Source: Niastella soli
GTDB lineage: Bacteria > Bacteroidota > Bacteroidia > Chitinophagales > Chitinophagaceae
DNA length: 64,000 nt
Direction: 5' to 3'
NCBI RefSeq assembly: GCF_017742245.1
Contig: NZ_JAGHKO010000001.1
Location: forward strand, 1,269,061 to 1,333,060
Shown here: positions 35,372-43,882 of the stretch, piece by piece
Layout: the number at the start of each line of letters is the position of its first letter
Position numbering within the stretch: the first letter of the stretch is position 1
Program-made: the position numbers and the translations under genes
Notes under the pieces: generated by a model
What the model was told of the DNA's origin: nothing
Seen by the model: only the letters and a program-made list of their open reading frames with translations
Databases searched by the model: none

Positions 35372-36427
35372 ATGAAGACGTTAAAAGGACCCGGATTATT
35401 CCTCGCCCAGTTCATGGGCGATCAACCACCATTCAATTCGCTTAAATCAATATGCCAGTGGGCAAAAAGCCTGGGTTTTGTCGGTGTGCAGATCCCTACC
35501 TGGGATAGCCGCCTTATCGACCTGCAAAAAGCCGCAGAAAGTAAAACCTATGCTGATGAGCTGAAAGGCCTTGTAAACGAGTGTGGATTGGAGATCACCG
35601 AACTCAGCACCCACCTGCAGGGACAGCTGGTTGCTGTTCATCCAGCTTACGATACCCTGTTCGATGGCTTTGCACCCGAACAATACCGCAACAACCCCAA
35701 AGCACGCACCGAATGGGCCGTGCAACAACTACGTTATGCCGCCCAGGCTTCGCAAAATCTGGGGTTGAACGCACATGCTACTTTCAGCGGCGCCCTGTTA
35801 TGGCCTACGGTATACCCCTGGCCTCAACGGCCGGCCGGACTGGTAGAAACAGGTTTCAAAGAACTGGCCAATCGCTGGCTGCCCATTCTCAACCATTTTG
35901 ATGAGCATGGGGTAGATCTTTGTTATGAAATACATCCCGGTGAAGACCTGCACGATGGTATTTCTTATGAAATGTTCTTACAACATACCAACAACCACCC
36001 GCGCGCCTGCCTGCTGTTCGACCCATCTCACTTTGTATTGCAATGCCTCAATTACCTGGAATACATCGACAACTATCATGAACGCATTCGTATGTTCCAT
36101 GTAAAAGATGCCGAGTTCAACCCCACCGGTAAACAGGGCGTATATGGTGGTTATCAAAACTGGATCGACAGAGCCGGCCGCTTCCGTTCACTGGGCGATG
36201 GCCAGGTTGATTTTAAATCGATCTTCAGCAAACTGGCAGCTTATGATTATGCAGGCTGGGCTGTGCTGGAATGGGAGTGTTGCATTAAACATCCCGAAGA
36301 TGGCGCCAGAGAAGGAGCACCATTTATTAAAGACCATATCATCCGCGTTACAGAAAAAGCCTTTGACGATTTTGCGGGTACCGGCAGCGATGAAAAATTT
36401 AACAGAGCCGTATTAGGATTAAAATAA
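35372..36427 (+). CDS. Sugar phosphate isomerase/epimerase-like TIM-barrel protein (cytoplasmic)
   Basis: A 351-residue xylose-isomerase-like barrel without a signal peptide. Probable metal ligands lie in LCYEIHPGEDLHDG, LLFDPSHFVLQ, MFHVKDAEF and VLEWECC. The segment GGYQNWIDRAGRFRSLGDGQVDFKSIFSKL is a recurrent feature of the subgroup paired with Gfo/Idh oxidoreductases in Bacteroidota and Planctomycetes. It likely isomerises, epimerises or eliminates a keto-sugar made by the upstream oxidoreductase. Tight spacing (36 nt) supports co-transcription; 53 nt separate it from the cytochrome gene. Confidence 0.9.
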   Translation: MKTLKGPGLFLAQFMGDQPPFNSLKSICQWAKSLGFVGVQIPTWDSRLIDLQKAAESKTYADELKGLVNECGLEITELSTHLQGQLVAVHPAYDTLFDGFAPEQYRNNPKARTEWAVQQLRYAAQASQNLGLNAHATFSGALLWPTVYPWPQRPAGLVETGFKELANRWLPILNHFDEHGVDLCYEIHPGEDLHDGISYEMFLQHTNNHPRACLLFDPSHFVLQCLNYLEYIDNYHERIRMFHVKDAEFNPTGKQGVYGGYQNWIDRAGRFRSLGDGQVDFKSIFSKLAAYDYAGWAVLEWECCIKHPEDGAREGAPFIKDHIIRVTEKAFDDFAGTGSDEKFNRAVLGLK

Positions 36428-36480
36428 TGTAATTTGCTAAACTATTAACTTGCACAATTCAGAACTTAAATTTTGTTTCG

Positions 36481-36864
36481 ATGAAGAAATTAGTTGTTTT
36501 TGCTGCTTTATGTACTGCAATGGTAGCCTGCGGTTCTAATGACACCAACAAAGGCACAGAAGAAAAACCAGCTGAAAGCGCCAGCACTTCTGCACCCGCC
36601 GATGACAAAGGTCTTGACATGATCGCTTCACTGGATTGCACGACCTGTCACAAGATCTCTGAAAAAAATATCGGCCCTGCTTATACAGACGTAGCAAAAA
36701 AATATGAGACCACCGATGCCAATATTGAAACGCTGGCCCAAAAGGTGATCAAAGGCGGCTCTGGTAACTGGGGCTCTGTACCAATGACACCGCACCCTAC
36801 ATTAAGTGTAGACAGTGCCAAGGAAATGGTTCGCTACATCCTCAACTTAAAGAACGCGAAATAA
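36481..36864 (+). CDS. Lipoprotein c-type cytochrome
   Basis: A 127-residue class I cytochrome c. Lipobox VAC places the lipidated residue at Cys17, followed by a Thr/Glu/Ala-rich linker, then the haem motif CTTCH (Cys53, Cys56, His57) and a distal ligand in VPMTPHP (Met102). KISEKNIGPAYTDVAKKY and YILNL are usual for the mono-haem periplasmic type. In glucoside and glucose dehydrogenases a cytochrome accepts electrons from the GMC subunit; this one is the only cytochrome in the island and is the natural acceptor. Anchored to a membrane, facing the periplasm. Confidence 0.93.
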   Translation: MKKLVVFAALCTAMVACGSNDTNKGTEEKPAESASTSAPADDKGLDMIASLDCTTCHKISEKNIGPAYTDVAKKYETTDANIETLAQKVIKGGSGNWGSVPMTPHPTLSVDSAKEMVRYILNLKNAK

Positions 36865-36878
36865 ATAAATCTTAATAG

Positions 36879-36910
36879 CCCCTGCTTCCCGGAAGCGGGG
36901 GTCTCTTTTT
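36879..36910 (+). terminator. Terminator after the cytochrome gene
   Basis: GC-rich stem of 36879-36889 with 36891-36901 (one G-U pair, tight loop) followed by TCTCTTTTT, 14 nt past the stop. It would partly separate the cytochrome from the DUF1080 genes. Confidence 0.8.
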
Positions 36911-36958
36911 AATGTATCGCTTACCTGTTTACGTGTACCATTTATTCTGATATAATTC

Positions 36959-37687
36959 ATGAAGAAGTTTATTATCGCCTTATTCCCTGTTGCGTTGCTG
37001 GCCTGCCATACCGCAAATAAGGCCACCAATGAAAGCAAAACATCCAATACCTCAAAACAAAAGGATGGCTGGCAGTCGCTCTTTAATGGCACCTCAAAAG
37101 AAAGCTGGCACATTTATAATAGTAAATCAGATGGCGCAGCCTGGAAAGTGTTGAACGATGGCGTTTTGTACCTGGACCCTGAAGCCAGGAAAAACGGCGC
37201 CGGTGGTGGCGACCTGGTCACCAATGAGGAATTTGAAAACTTTGATCTGAAGCTGGAATGGAAAATTGACTCAGCTGGCAACAGTGGGATCATTTTTCTT
37301 ACACAGGAAGATCCCAAATATGCCCAATCTTATTTAACCGGCCCGGAAATGCAGATCATTGACAACAACGGCCACCGCGATGCAAAGATCAATAAACACC
37401 GCGCTGGCGACCTGTACGATCTCATTGCCAGTGCTCCTGAAAATGTACATCCGCTGGGTCAATGGAACCAGATCGAGATCATTATTAATAAAGGTCAACT
37501 CGATCTGTTTCAAAACGGTGCCAAAGTGGTTTCTACTACTATGTGGAACGACAACTGGAAACAATTGATCGCTAACAGCAAGTTTAAATCCTGGGTTGGT
37601 TTTGGGATGTTCCAGAAAGGCCGTATCGCTTTACAGGACCATGGTAATGGCGTAGCATTTAGAAATATTCAGATCAAACGGTTATAA
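36959..37687 (+). CDS. DUF1080 lipoprotein (3-keto-disaccharide hydrolase family), copy 1
   Basis: A 242-residue protein: signal with lipobox LLAC (Cys16), short linker, then one DUF1080 domain (PF06439), a concanavalin-like beta sandwich now named 3-keto-disaccharide hydrolase. Typical blocks are DGWQSLFNGTSKESWHIYN, GGGDLVTNEEFENFDLKLEWKI, NSGIIFLTQED, GPEMQIIDNNGH and HRAGDLYDLI. It should act on the periplasmic side, cleaving a 3-keto-glycoside produced by the GMC dehydrogenase. Paralogous to the next gene (28-nt spacing). The hydrolytic residues are not firmly known to me. Confidence 0.9.
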   Translation: MKKFIIALFPVALLACHTANKATNESKTSNTSKQKDGWQSLFNGTSKESWHIYNSKSDGAAWKVLNDGVLYLDPEARKNGAGGGDLVTNEEFENFDLKLEWKIDSAGNSGIIFLTQEDPKYAQSYLTGPEMQIIDNNGHRDAKINKHRAGDLYDLIASAPENVHPLGQWNQIEIIINKGQLDLFQNGAKVVSTTMWNDNWKQLIANSKFKSWVGFGMFQKGRIALQDHGNGVAFRNIQIKRL

Positions 37688-37715
37688 TTCGTCTTTTCAC
37701 TAAAATCACTATCAT

Positions 37716-38513
37716 ATGCGCACAACTTTTGCTTGTCTGATCCTTGCCGGCGCTATTGCCGGTTGCCAGGGCGGAAATTCCGGCTCTCAACAATCGGAAA
37801 CCGACACTACTAAAACAACAGATACCATGTCCAATTCAACCCCTGTTGAAATAATGGATAATGCTCTTACAGCTGATGAAAAAAATGCCGGCTGGCAATT
37901 ATTATTCGACGGCAATTCGAAAAGTAATTTCCATGTCTTTAATAAGAAATCAGACGGGACAGCCTGGCAGGTTGCTGATGGCGCTATACACCTGGACACC
38001 ACCAACAAAAAAGATGGTAAGATAACGGGGGGCGGCGACCTGGTTACCAATGACGAATACGACAATTTCGATTTGAAGCTGGACTGGAAGATCGCCCCGG
38101 GTGGCAACAGCGGTATCCTTTTCTATGTACAGGAAGGACCTAAATTCGGCGAAACCTATCATACCGGTCCTGAAATGCAGGTATTGGATAATGCAGCGCA
38201 TCCTGATGCCAAGATCATCAAGCACCGTGCCGGTGACCTGTACGATCTCATCACCAGTTCGCCCGAAACAGTTAAGCCTGCCGGCGAATGGAACCATGCT
38301 GAGATCATTAGCAACAAAGGCGCACTGGAATTTCATCTGAATGGAACTAAAGTTCTCACCACCACGTTGTGGGATGACGCCTGGACAAAGATGCTCGCCG
38401 CCAGCAAATTCAAACAATGGCCTGGCTTTGGGACCTTCAAAAACGGCCACATTGCCCTTCAGGATCATGGCAACTCTGTATGGTACCGGAATATCAAGAT
38501 CAAAAAATTATAA
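37716..38513 (+). CDS. DUF1080 lipoprotein (3-keto-disaccharide hydrolase family), copy 2
   Basis: A 265-residue paralogue of the preceding gene. Lipobox AGC (Cys17), a longer Ser/Thr/Asp-rich linker (to about residue 52), then DUF1080 with NAGWQLLFDGNSKSNFHVFN, GGGDLVTNDEYDNFDLKLDWKI, NSGILFYVQEG, GPEMQVLDNAAH and HRAGDLYDLI. Shared blocks with the neighbour show tandem duplication; divergence lies mainly at the ends and in loops near 90-100. The pair may cover different linkage or sugar types. The last gene of the plus-strand series, followed by a long hairpin. Confidence 0.9.
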   Translation: MRTTFACLILAGAIAGCQGGNSGSQQSETDTTKTTDTMSNSTPVEIMDNALTADEKNAGWQLLFDGNSKSNFHVFNKKSDGTAWQVADGAIHLDTTNKKDGKITGGGDLVTNDEYDNFDLKLDWKIAPGGNSGILFYVQEGPKFGETYHTGPEMQVLDNAAHPDAKIIKHRAGDLYDLITSSPETVKPAGEWNHAEIISNKGALEFHLNGTKVLTTTLWDDAWTKMLAASKFKQWPGFGTFKNGHIALQDHGNSVWYRNIKIKKL

Positions 38514-38533
38514 CGTCTTATAATTTAAAATAA

Positions 38534-38605
38534 AAGACCTGTAAGATCCGCCTCATTAGCTCGCCGGGCTAAGATGTGAAGCGGTCCTTACAGGTCTTGT
38601 TCTTT
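38534..38605. terminator. Long bidirectional hairpin ending the DUF1080 and Gfo/Idh transcripts
   Basis: AAGACCTGTAAG (38534-38545) pairs with its complement at 38587-38598, with a further CCGC/GCGG pairing inside and a large loop. T-rich flanks on both sides suit a bidirectional terminator between convergent genes ending at 38513 and 38724. Confidence 0.7.
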
Positions 38606-38723
38606 TAAATGAGCTTTCCCTTTAATGGCGCCCCGCCTACACTGGGTGCCGGTAGGGACCTGCATTTCTCTGATAATTCAAGATCAAATGGCGAACCTTA
38701 CAGATCATTTTACTTTCAATTTC

Positions 38724-40055
38724 TTATACTTTAGGCAGCTTGTAACCATTGTTATATTCCTTCATCAGGTACTGGCTGTTGATCTTATCGTCTGTAAATT
38801 TTTCTTTGTCTTTATCCCACATCAGCTTTAATCCACTTCTAAAAGCAATATTCCCCATTTGTGCAACGGTGGCTACATGCGCTCCATCTTCGATGGAACA
38901 ATGCAGGTCTCCCGTTTTTCTCGATTTCACGGCATCGATGAAATTCACCCAATGCAGGTCAAGCCCACTATCCATACTCTTGGCAAACGCCTTCGTGGCT
39001 TTTTGGGTAGCCTTTGGCTCTTCTATCACTTCCCAGCCGCCGCGGGAAAGAACAAGGGTCCCATTATTCCCAATGAAAGCTATGCCATGGTTCATGCCAT
39101 ACGAACCGTTGTCTATTCCCATGGCCGAATCCCATACCAGGTTGAAGGTATCAAATTCATATAAAGTGGTCAATGTATCGGGTGTTTCTTCGCTCAGATC
39201 GGGATAGGCAAATTTGCCCCCCAATGCAGAAATTGATCTCGGTACATCTGCTTTCATTCCCAACAGGGCATAATCAAGCAAATGCACACCCCAATCGGTC
39301 ATTAAGCCCCCGGCGTAATCCCAAAACCACCTGAAATTAAAATGGAACCGGCTCGCATTAAATGATCGCTTGGGTGCGGGCCCCAGCCAGGAGGCAAAAT
39401 CAACACCTGCCGGTGGATTACTATCAGGTACTATCGGCGCCGGACGCATCCAGCCCTGGTAACACCAAACCTTTACGGTGCGTATCATTCCCAGTTTACC
39501 GCTTTGTACATAATCTACGGCATCTTTAAAATGCTGCTGGCTGCGTTGCCACTGGCCGGCCTGCACAATCTTGTTGTACCGTTTAGCGGCAGCCGCCATG
39601 GTCCGGCATTCTATTATGGAATTGCCCACAGGTTTTTCTACATATACATCCTTACCCGCTTCGCAGGCATGTATCATTTGTAAGGCATGCCAGTGATCGG
39701 GCGTACCTACAATGACAATGTCAATATCTTTTTGCTCGAGCATGCTACGGTAATCACTATAGACCTTCACTTTTGAGGTGTCGATATTCGCTTTCGCCAG
39801 TTCGGCCATTCTTTTTTCCAGTACATTTTTATCAACATCGCATAAAGCAGCCAGGCTAACCCCTGGTACCTTCAGGGCAGACACTACATTGGCCCAACCC
39901 ATGCCGTTGATGCCAATGCCGCCTATCCGCAGTTGATCGCTGGGCGCTATCTTGTTCTTAAATATGGCAAATGCGTTATTATCAAATGCCGATAATACGG
40001 TTCCGCCGGCGAGTAATGTGCCTGCCTGTTGCAGGAACCTCCTACGTTGTATCAT
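38724..40055 (-). CDS. Gfo/Idh/MocA family oxidoreductase, Tat-exported
   Basis: A 443-residue oxidoreductase beginning MIQRRRFLQQAGTLLAGG, a twin-arginine signal, so it works in the periplasm with a pre-bound NAD(P). LRIGGIGINGMGWANV is the Rossmann start, VYVEKPVGNSIIECRTMAAAAKR the Glu-Lys-Pro block, and DYAGGLMTDWGVHLLDYALLG the Asp/His catalytic region. The C-terminal IDAVKSRKTGDLHCSIEDGAHV is usual for the exported group. Such proteins use bound cofactor to oxidise and then re-reduce sugars or to catalyse redox-neutral hydrolysis (as GH109-type). The open frame extends 13 codons upstream; the ATG preceding the Tat signal is chosen. Confidence 0.92.
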   Translation of the reverse strand: MIQRRRFLQQAGTLLAGGTVLSAFDNNAFAIFKNKIAPSDQLRIGGIGINGMGWANVVSALKVPGVSLAALCDVDKNVLEKRMAELAKANIDTSKVKVYSDYRSMLEQKDIDIVIVGTPDHWHALQMIHACEAGKDVYVEKPVGNSIIECRTMAAAAKRYNKIVQAGQWQRSQQHFKDAVDYVQSGKLGMIRTVKVWCYQGWMRPAPIVPDSNPPAGVDFASWLGPAPKRSFNASRFHFNFRWFWDYAGGLMTDWGVHLLDYALLGMKADVPRSISALGGKFAYPDLSEETPDTLTTLYEFDTFNLVWDSAMGIDNGSYGMNHGIAFIGNNGTLVLSRGGWEVIEEPKATQKATKAFAKSMDSGLDLHWVNFIDAVKSRKTGDLHCSIEDGAHVATVAQMGNIAFRSGLKLMWDKDKEKFTDDKINSQYLMKEYNNGYKLPKV

Positions 40056-40096
40056 ATGAAAATGGTATAAAATGGTATTATAATAGGATAACAAGT

Positions 40097-40966
40097 TTAT
40101 TTTACAATGTTCTTTTTAAGATACGCTATGCTTTTGGCGGTACTGTCCAATGGCGCACCGGGACATTGGTCCTGCTCAACAAAGAAGTATTTCAGCCCGC
40201 TTTGCTTCGCATAGGTAAATATCTTTTTATAGTTGATAACGCCGCTGCCTACTTCGGTGAAATTCTTTTGAGGGGTATTGTCCATATCCTTTACATGCCA
40301 CATGGCAAAGCGGCCCGGGTGTTTGGAGAAAAATGCCAATGGATCTTTGCCAGCTTTGGAAACCCAATATATATCCATTTCAAAAAACACCAATTTCGGA
40401 TCGGTCTCTTTCAATAGTACGTCGTACCCATTGGTACCGGCGAGAGGAGCAAATTCAAAATCATGGTTGTGATAGGCAAGCTTGATCCCAGTTTGTTTAC
40501 AAATTTCTGCAGCCTTGTTAAGGGTGGCAGCCAGTTTTTTAAAGTTGTTGATGTCGGTGCGGTATTGTTCTTCCATCCAGGGAATAACAATAAAGTCCTG
40601 GCCAACGGCTTTTGCATCTGCTACAGCAGGTTTCCATTTTTCCTCCCACCCGCTTTGCAGGAATACACTGGCGGGAAAGGTGTGTCCACTGGGAGTCGTT
40701 AATCCGTGTGACTTTAATTCCGCACGCAGTTCGGCAGCATTCATCCCAAACCATTTTCCATTGCCATAACCAAACGTTTCAACAGTTTTATAGCCCTGGG
40801 CGGCCACTTTGGCCAAAGTACCTTTAGCATCTTTGCCCATTTCATTGCGGAGAGTGTATAACTGCAGCCCTATTTTCTGAGACTCAAAAAACCATTCATT
40901 TTTGCTGACAAATAAACTGGCAGTAAGCAGTGATGACTGCCTGAGGAAATCCCGACGGGTTGGCAT
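40097..40966 (-). CDS. Sugar phosphate isomerase/epimerase-like TIM-barrel protein, Tat-exported, paralogue
   Basis: A 289-residue barrel starting MPTRRDFLRQSSLLTASLF, a Tat signal. Blocks KIGLQLYTLRNEMGKDAKGTLAKVAAQGYKTVE, LAYHNHDFEFAPL, FFEMDIYWVSKAGKDPLAFF, MWHVKDMD, VGSGVINYKKIF and FFVEQDQC match the paralogue at 26410-27282. Located 41 nt upstream of the exported Gfo/Idh gene, so the two are likely co-transcribed and act together in the periplasm. A keto-sugar isomerase or glycoside eliminase/hydratase function is inferred from relatives. Confidence 0.88.
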   Translation of the reverse strand: MPTRRDFLRQSSLLTASLFVSKNEWFFESQKIGLQLYTLRNEMGKDAKGTLAKVAAQGYKTVETFGYGNGKWFGMNAAELRAELKSHGLTTPSGHTFPASVFLQSGWEEKWKPAVADAKAVGQDFIVIPWMEEQYRTDINNFKKLAATLNKAAEICKQTGIKLAYHNHDFEFAPLAGTNGYDVLLKETDPKLVFFEMDIYWVSKAGKDPLAFFSKHPGRFAMWHVKDMDNTPQKNFTEVGSGVINYKKIFTYAKQSGLKYFFVEQDQCPGAPLDSTAKSIAYLKKNIVK

Positions 40967-41112
40967 AACAAATCGTTTTAGGTTCTTGAAATTACTTAAA
41001 AATCAGACACCCCCAATCGGCCTCCAGGCAGAATAACAGGAAGATGCCAGCTAAAAGATGCCAGCCCCTGGCTGGGGGTTGCATAGCTTGTTCAGGCCCT
41101 GCCGGCGACACA

Positions 41113-41154
41113 TAAAAAAAACCGGTTACTGGTTACCGAAACCAGCTACCGGTT
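41113..41154 (-). terminator. Terminator after the TPM gene
   Basis: Minus-strand stem of about 15 bp with one mismatch (41154-41140 with 41134-41120, loop 5 nt) followed by a run of T (41120-41114). It lies 70 nt past the TPM gene. Confidence 0.8.
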
Positions 41155-41223
41155 ATAGAAGTTATTATGATAATTAAATATTTCTAACCAGCTGCCATTA
41201 GCGCCATACCGGGATAAACATGG

Positions 41224-42153
41224 CTACCAGCTGCCACTGGCGCCGCCGCCCGAAGTGCGTCCGCCTCTAAAGCTTCTACCTCCGGAACTGCCACGAAACA
41301 ACTTGAAAATAAAACCAAAAATAACAACAGGCAACAACAGGGTATATTTTATCACCCAAAAAAGCACCATGCCTATAGCAACAAGGTATCCCAGGAAGGT
41401 TTTTTTAGTGTCATCTGTTTCAGCACCAAAACCCTCCGCGTTAAAGGTTTTTGCATCCACTCTCCTTCTAAGATATCTGATCCGTAACCAAATTATCAGG
41501 ACAAACAAAAGTATACCCCTGAAAAACCAGGGCCCTGCTTCTGATATTAAGCTCTTGCTATCATCGGGTCCATCATAAGCGATCTGTTCCGGTTGCGGTG
41601 GGGGTGTTTGGGCTTGGGGCGCTGCAACTACAGGGGCCGGGCGCTCCACTGCATACGGGCGCCTATCGCCAAGAACAGCTTCGATATCGTTCACGCCACC
41701 CATCAGCCCCCCAAAGAAGTTATAGGATTGAAAGTAAGGAACTATTGTTTCGTCAACGATGCGTTGACAATCGTAGTCTGTTAAGATATGATCTATTCCG
41801 CTACCGGTTGTTATTCTAACCCGGCGGGGGTACCGGCTAACCAATATCAATACGCCATTGTTCCTGAGCCAGCTGCCTATGCCCCATTTATTAAAATACT
41901 GTATAGAGGTTTCCTTTATGGAATATGGTAATGAAGACAGGGTGATGATCACAATCGCTTTCCCCGTTCTTTTGCGATAAGAATTTACTTCACTTTCCAG
42001 TTTGTTTATTTGTCCCCAGGAAAGTAAATTACCGTAGTCGTTGACTGGCCGGGCCCATCTTGGCCTGTCTTTTATGGCTGAACGGTAGCGTTGCGCCAGC
42101 AATACATGGCTGGCCAAAAAAAGAGAAATGAGCAAAAGGATACGGATACGCAT
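41224..42153 (-). CDS. TPM domain (DUF477) membrane protein
   Basis: A 309-residue protein with a signal peptide, a periplasmic TPM domain (about 30-170: VNDYGNLLSWGQINKLESEVNSYRKRTGKAIVIITLSSLP, FNKWGIGSWLRNNGVLILVSRYPRRVRITTGSGIDHILTD), a Pro/Gln linker, two transmembrane segments (about 210-230 and 255-285) and a Gly/Ser/Arg-rich tail ending GGGASGSW, all usual for this family. The family has been linked to photosystem II repair in plants and general envelope function in bacteria. No LemA gene, the common partner, is adjacent. Followed by its own terminator. Confidence 0.9.
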   Translation of the reverse strand: MRIRILLLISLFLASHVLLAQRYRSAIKDRPRWARPVNDYGNLLSWGQINKLESEVNSYRKRTGKAIVIITLSSLPYSIKETSIQYFNKWGIGSWLRNNGVLILVSRYPRRVRITTGSGIDHILTDYDCQRIVDETIVPYFQSYNFFGGLMGGVNDIEAVLGDRRPYAVERPAPVVAAPQAQTPPPQPEQIAYDGPDDSKSLISEAGPWFFRGILLFVLIIWLRIRYLRRRVDAKTFNAEGFGAETDDTKKTFLGYLVAIGMVLFWVIKYTLLLPVVIFGFIFKLFRGSSGGRSFRGGRTSGGGASGSW

Positions 42154-42204
42154 AGGACTAATAGGATTGGGGCTAAATGTTACCTGGCAAACTGTATCGC
42201 AATG

Positions 42205-42876
42205 CTAGCCTTCTTCTTCCATTTGGTACAGCAGTTCTTTCAATTTAGTAATATGCTGTCCATACATTTTATTGATAAGCCAGCGATTAATAAAGTAACT
42301 GCTAACGGTAAGAATGGCCCCTATTGAAACAAATAATACAAAAAAGCGATGATTGCTGATGTGTGTAACAATAGGCATTTGCGAAACAGATGTTTGGGCT
42401 TCAACCGGCACATTCTCGAGTGAGCCGTTAAAATCATGTGCGTTGAATAAGATAATAACACCAGCGGCAAAATAAGCAAGAGGAGTAAGTATGGTACCCG
42501 CTACAAAATAAAAGCGCACGTATTTCTCCAGGGTAAACAACTGTTGTTTCAGGTTGGAACGAACTTCACAGGCCACACACTGCATTTGTTTCAGCAGCTT
42601 GTTCTTGCGATAATAATAAAAGAGGAATGCGCCGCCCACCAATGCCAGCAACACAGCCAGTTCGCTGTACAACTGCTGGTAGGTAACAATATACCAAATG
42701 GTTAGTGAGTATATAACCACTACCGCAATGAGTTCGCGGTTAAGATTGCGTTTTAGGCGGGCAATAGTGCTTTGCGACCGCTTTTGTAACATGGACAAAA
42801 TAGGCACTTCCCTTGCCGGTTGAAGATCTTCTTCATCCAGGTTTTTCCAAATATCTTTCAGGCTATCTAACTCCAT
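42205..42876 (-). CDS. Membrane protein partnered with ECF sigma factor (possible anti-sigma)
   Basis: A 223-residue protein whose N-terminus MELDSLKDIWKNLDEEDL is soluble and acidic and could bind a sigma factor; four hydrophobic segments follow (about 49-66, 70-88, 118-142 and 178-197). Its start overlaps the sigma factor gene by 14 nt, a usual sign of translational coupling between a sigma factor and its regulator. The sequence does not match a named anti-sigma fold that I recognise. Anti-sigma role is therefore inferred from position and topology. Confidence 0.7.
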   Translation of the reverse strand: MELDSLKDIWKNLDEEDLQPAREVPILSMLQKRSQSTIARLKRNLNRELIAVVVIYSLTIWYIVTYQQLYSELAVLLALVGGAFLFYYYRKNKLLKQMQCVACEVRSNLKQQLFTLEKYVRFYFVAGTILTPLAYFAAGVIILFNAHDFNGSLENVPVEAQTSVSQMPIVTHISNHRFFVLFVSIGAILTVSSYFINRWLINKMYGQHITKLKELLYQMEEEG

Positions 42877-43378
42877 GTTCTACTGATTTTGTGAGTTTAC
42901 GTAATTTTTCTTTGATCCGGTTCATTTTCACGCGTAGGTTATTCTGATTGATACCCAAAATATCTTCCATTTCTTCGTAACTCTTGTCTTCGAGGTACAG
43001 CATTACAATAGCCCGTTCTATTTCGGTTAGATGGTTAATTGCCTTATAAAGTTGCTGCAACCGCTCTTCCTTTTCGTTACTGTATTGGATGTCCTGTATC
43101 TCAGTTGGTAATAAATCGGGTTCTACGCTCTTGATATACTTCTTTTGTTTGCGCAGGTCTGAAATAGCCGTGTTCAATGCAATACGGTACAGCCAGGTGC
43201 TGAATTTGGAATCACCCCTGAACCGTGGATAAGCACCCCATAACTGTATTACGATCTCCTGGAATAGGTCCTGTTTATCGTATTCAGTTGTACAATACAA
43301 ATTGCACACCTTATACAACATAGCGCGGTGTTCATGCACCAATGCCACAAACTCATTCTGGTCAAGTTTTGCCTGCAA
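42863..43378 (-). CDS. ECF-type RNA polymerase sigma factor (TTG start)
   Basis: A 171-residue sigma-70 family ECF factor. Region 2 is MLYKVCNLYCTTEYDKQDLFQEIVIQLWGAYPRFRGDSKFSTWLYRIALNTAISDLRK; region 4 is LTEIERAIVMLYLEDKSYEEMEDILGINQNNLRVKMNRIKEKLRKL. No ATG is in frame upstream of region 2, and the first suitable codon is TTG at 43376-43378 (MQAKLDQNEF); another TTG at 43406-43408 is possible. Rare starts limit output. Translationally coupled to the membrane protein downstream. Divergent from the ArsC/Spx-like gene. Confidence 0.92.
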   Translation of the reverse strand: MQAKLDQNEFVALVHEHRAMLYKVCNLYCTTEYDKQDLFQEIVIQLWGAYPRFRGDSKFSTWLYRIALNTAISDLRKQKKYIKSVEPDLLPTEIQDIQYSNEKEERLQQLYKAINHLTEIERAIVMLYLEDKSYEEMEDILGINQNNLRVKMNRIKEKLRKLTKSVEHGVR

Positions 43379-43528
43379 CTGGGTTGGTTTTAGCGAAAAG
43401 ATACCAAATTGGTCGGCGAAATACCTAAAAAATTACAGTTATAACAGCATATTTCTGCAAATAAAATGTGAAAGGCGGTGCCATCAACATCCTATCTTCG
43501 CATCCTTATCAATTGATTATAAGCATTT

Positions 43529-43882
43529 ATGAAGAAAATTTACCACCTGGGCACCTGTACCACCTGTCAGGCTATCATTAAAGAGACCGGCATTGATAAA
43601 AAAGGCTTCGAGATGCAGGACATTAAAACTGATAAAATTACTGCTGCCCAGCTCGATGAAATGAAAAGCAGGACCGGCAGCTATGAATCACTGTTCAGCC
43701 GCCGTGCAATGAAATACAAAGAAATGGGCCTGAAAGATAAAGCCCTTACAGAAAACGATTATCGTCAGTTAATTCTAGAGGAATACACCTTCCTTAAAAG
43801 ACCGGTAGTTTTTGTGAACGACCAGACCTTTGTAGGCAGTGAGAAGAAAAACATCGAAGCGCTCAAGAAAGCATTAGGCTGA
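43529..43882 (+). CDS. ArsC/Spx family thioredoxin-fold protein
   Basis: A 117-residue protein starting MKKIYHLGTCTTCQ, with the Cys10-x2-Cys13 site of ArsC/Spx-type proteins, and ending ALG. The C-terminal Arg of arsenate reductase occurs in FLKRPVVFVNDQTFVG. Without arsenic genes nearby, an Spx/YffB-like redox role is as likely as arsenate reduction. The last 9 nt overlap the convergent RAYT gene. Cytoplasmic. Confidence 0.88.
   Translation: MKKIYHLGTCTTCQAIIKETGIDKKGFEMQDIKTDKITAAQLDEMKSRTGSYESLFSRRAMKYKEMGLKDKALTENDYRQLILEEYTFLKRPVVFVNDQTFVGSEKKNIEALKKALG

Noticed and set aside
26410-41000. Classical polysaccharide utilisation locus
   Set aside because: No SusC/SusD pair, no glycoside hydrolase of a standard family and no dedicated sensor in the island.
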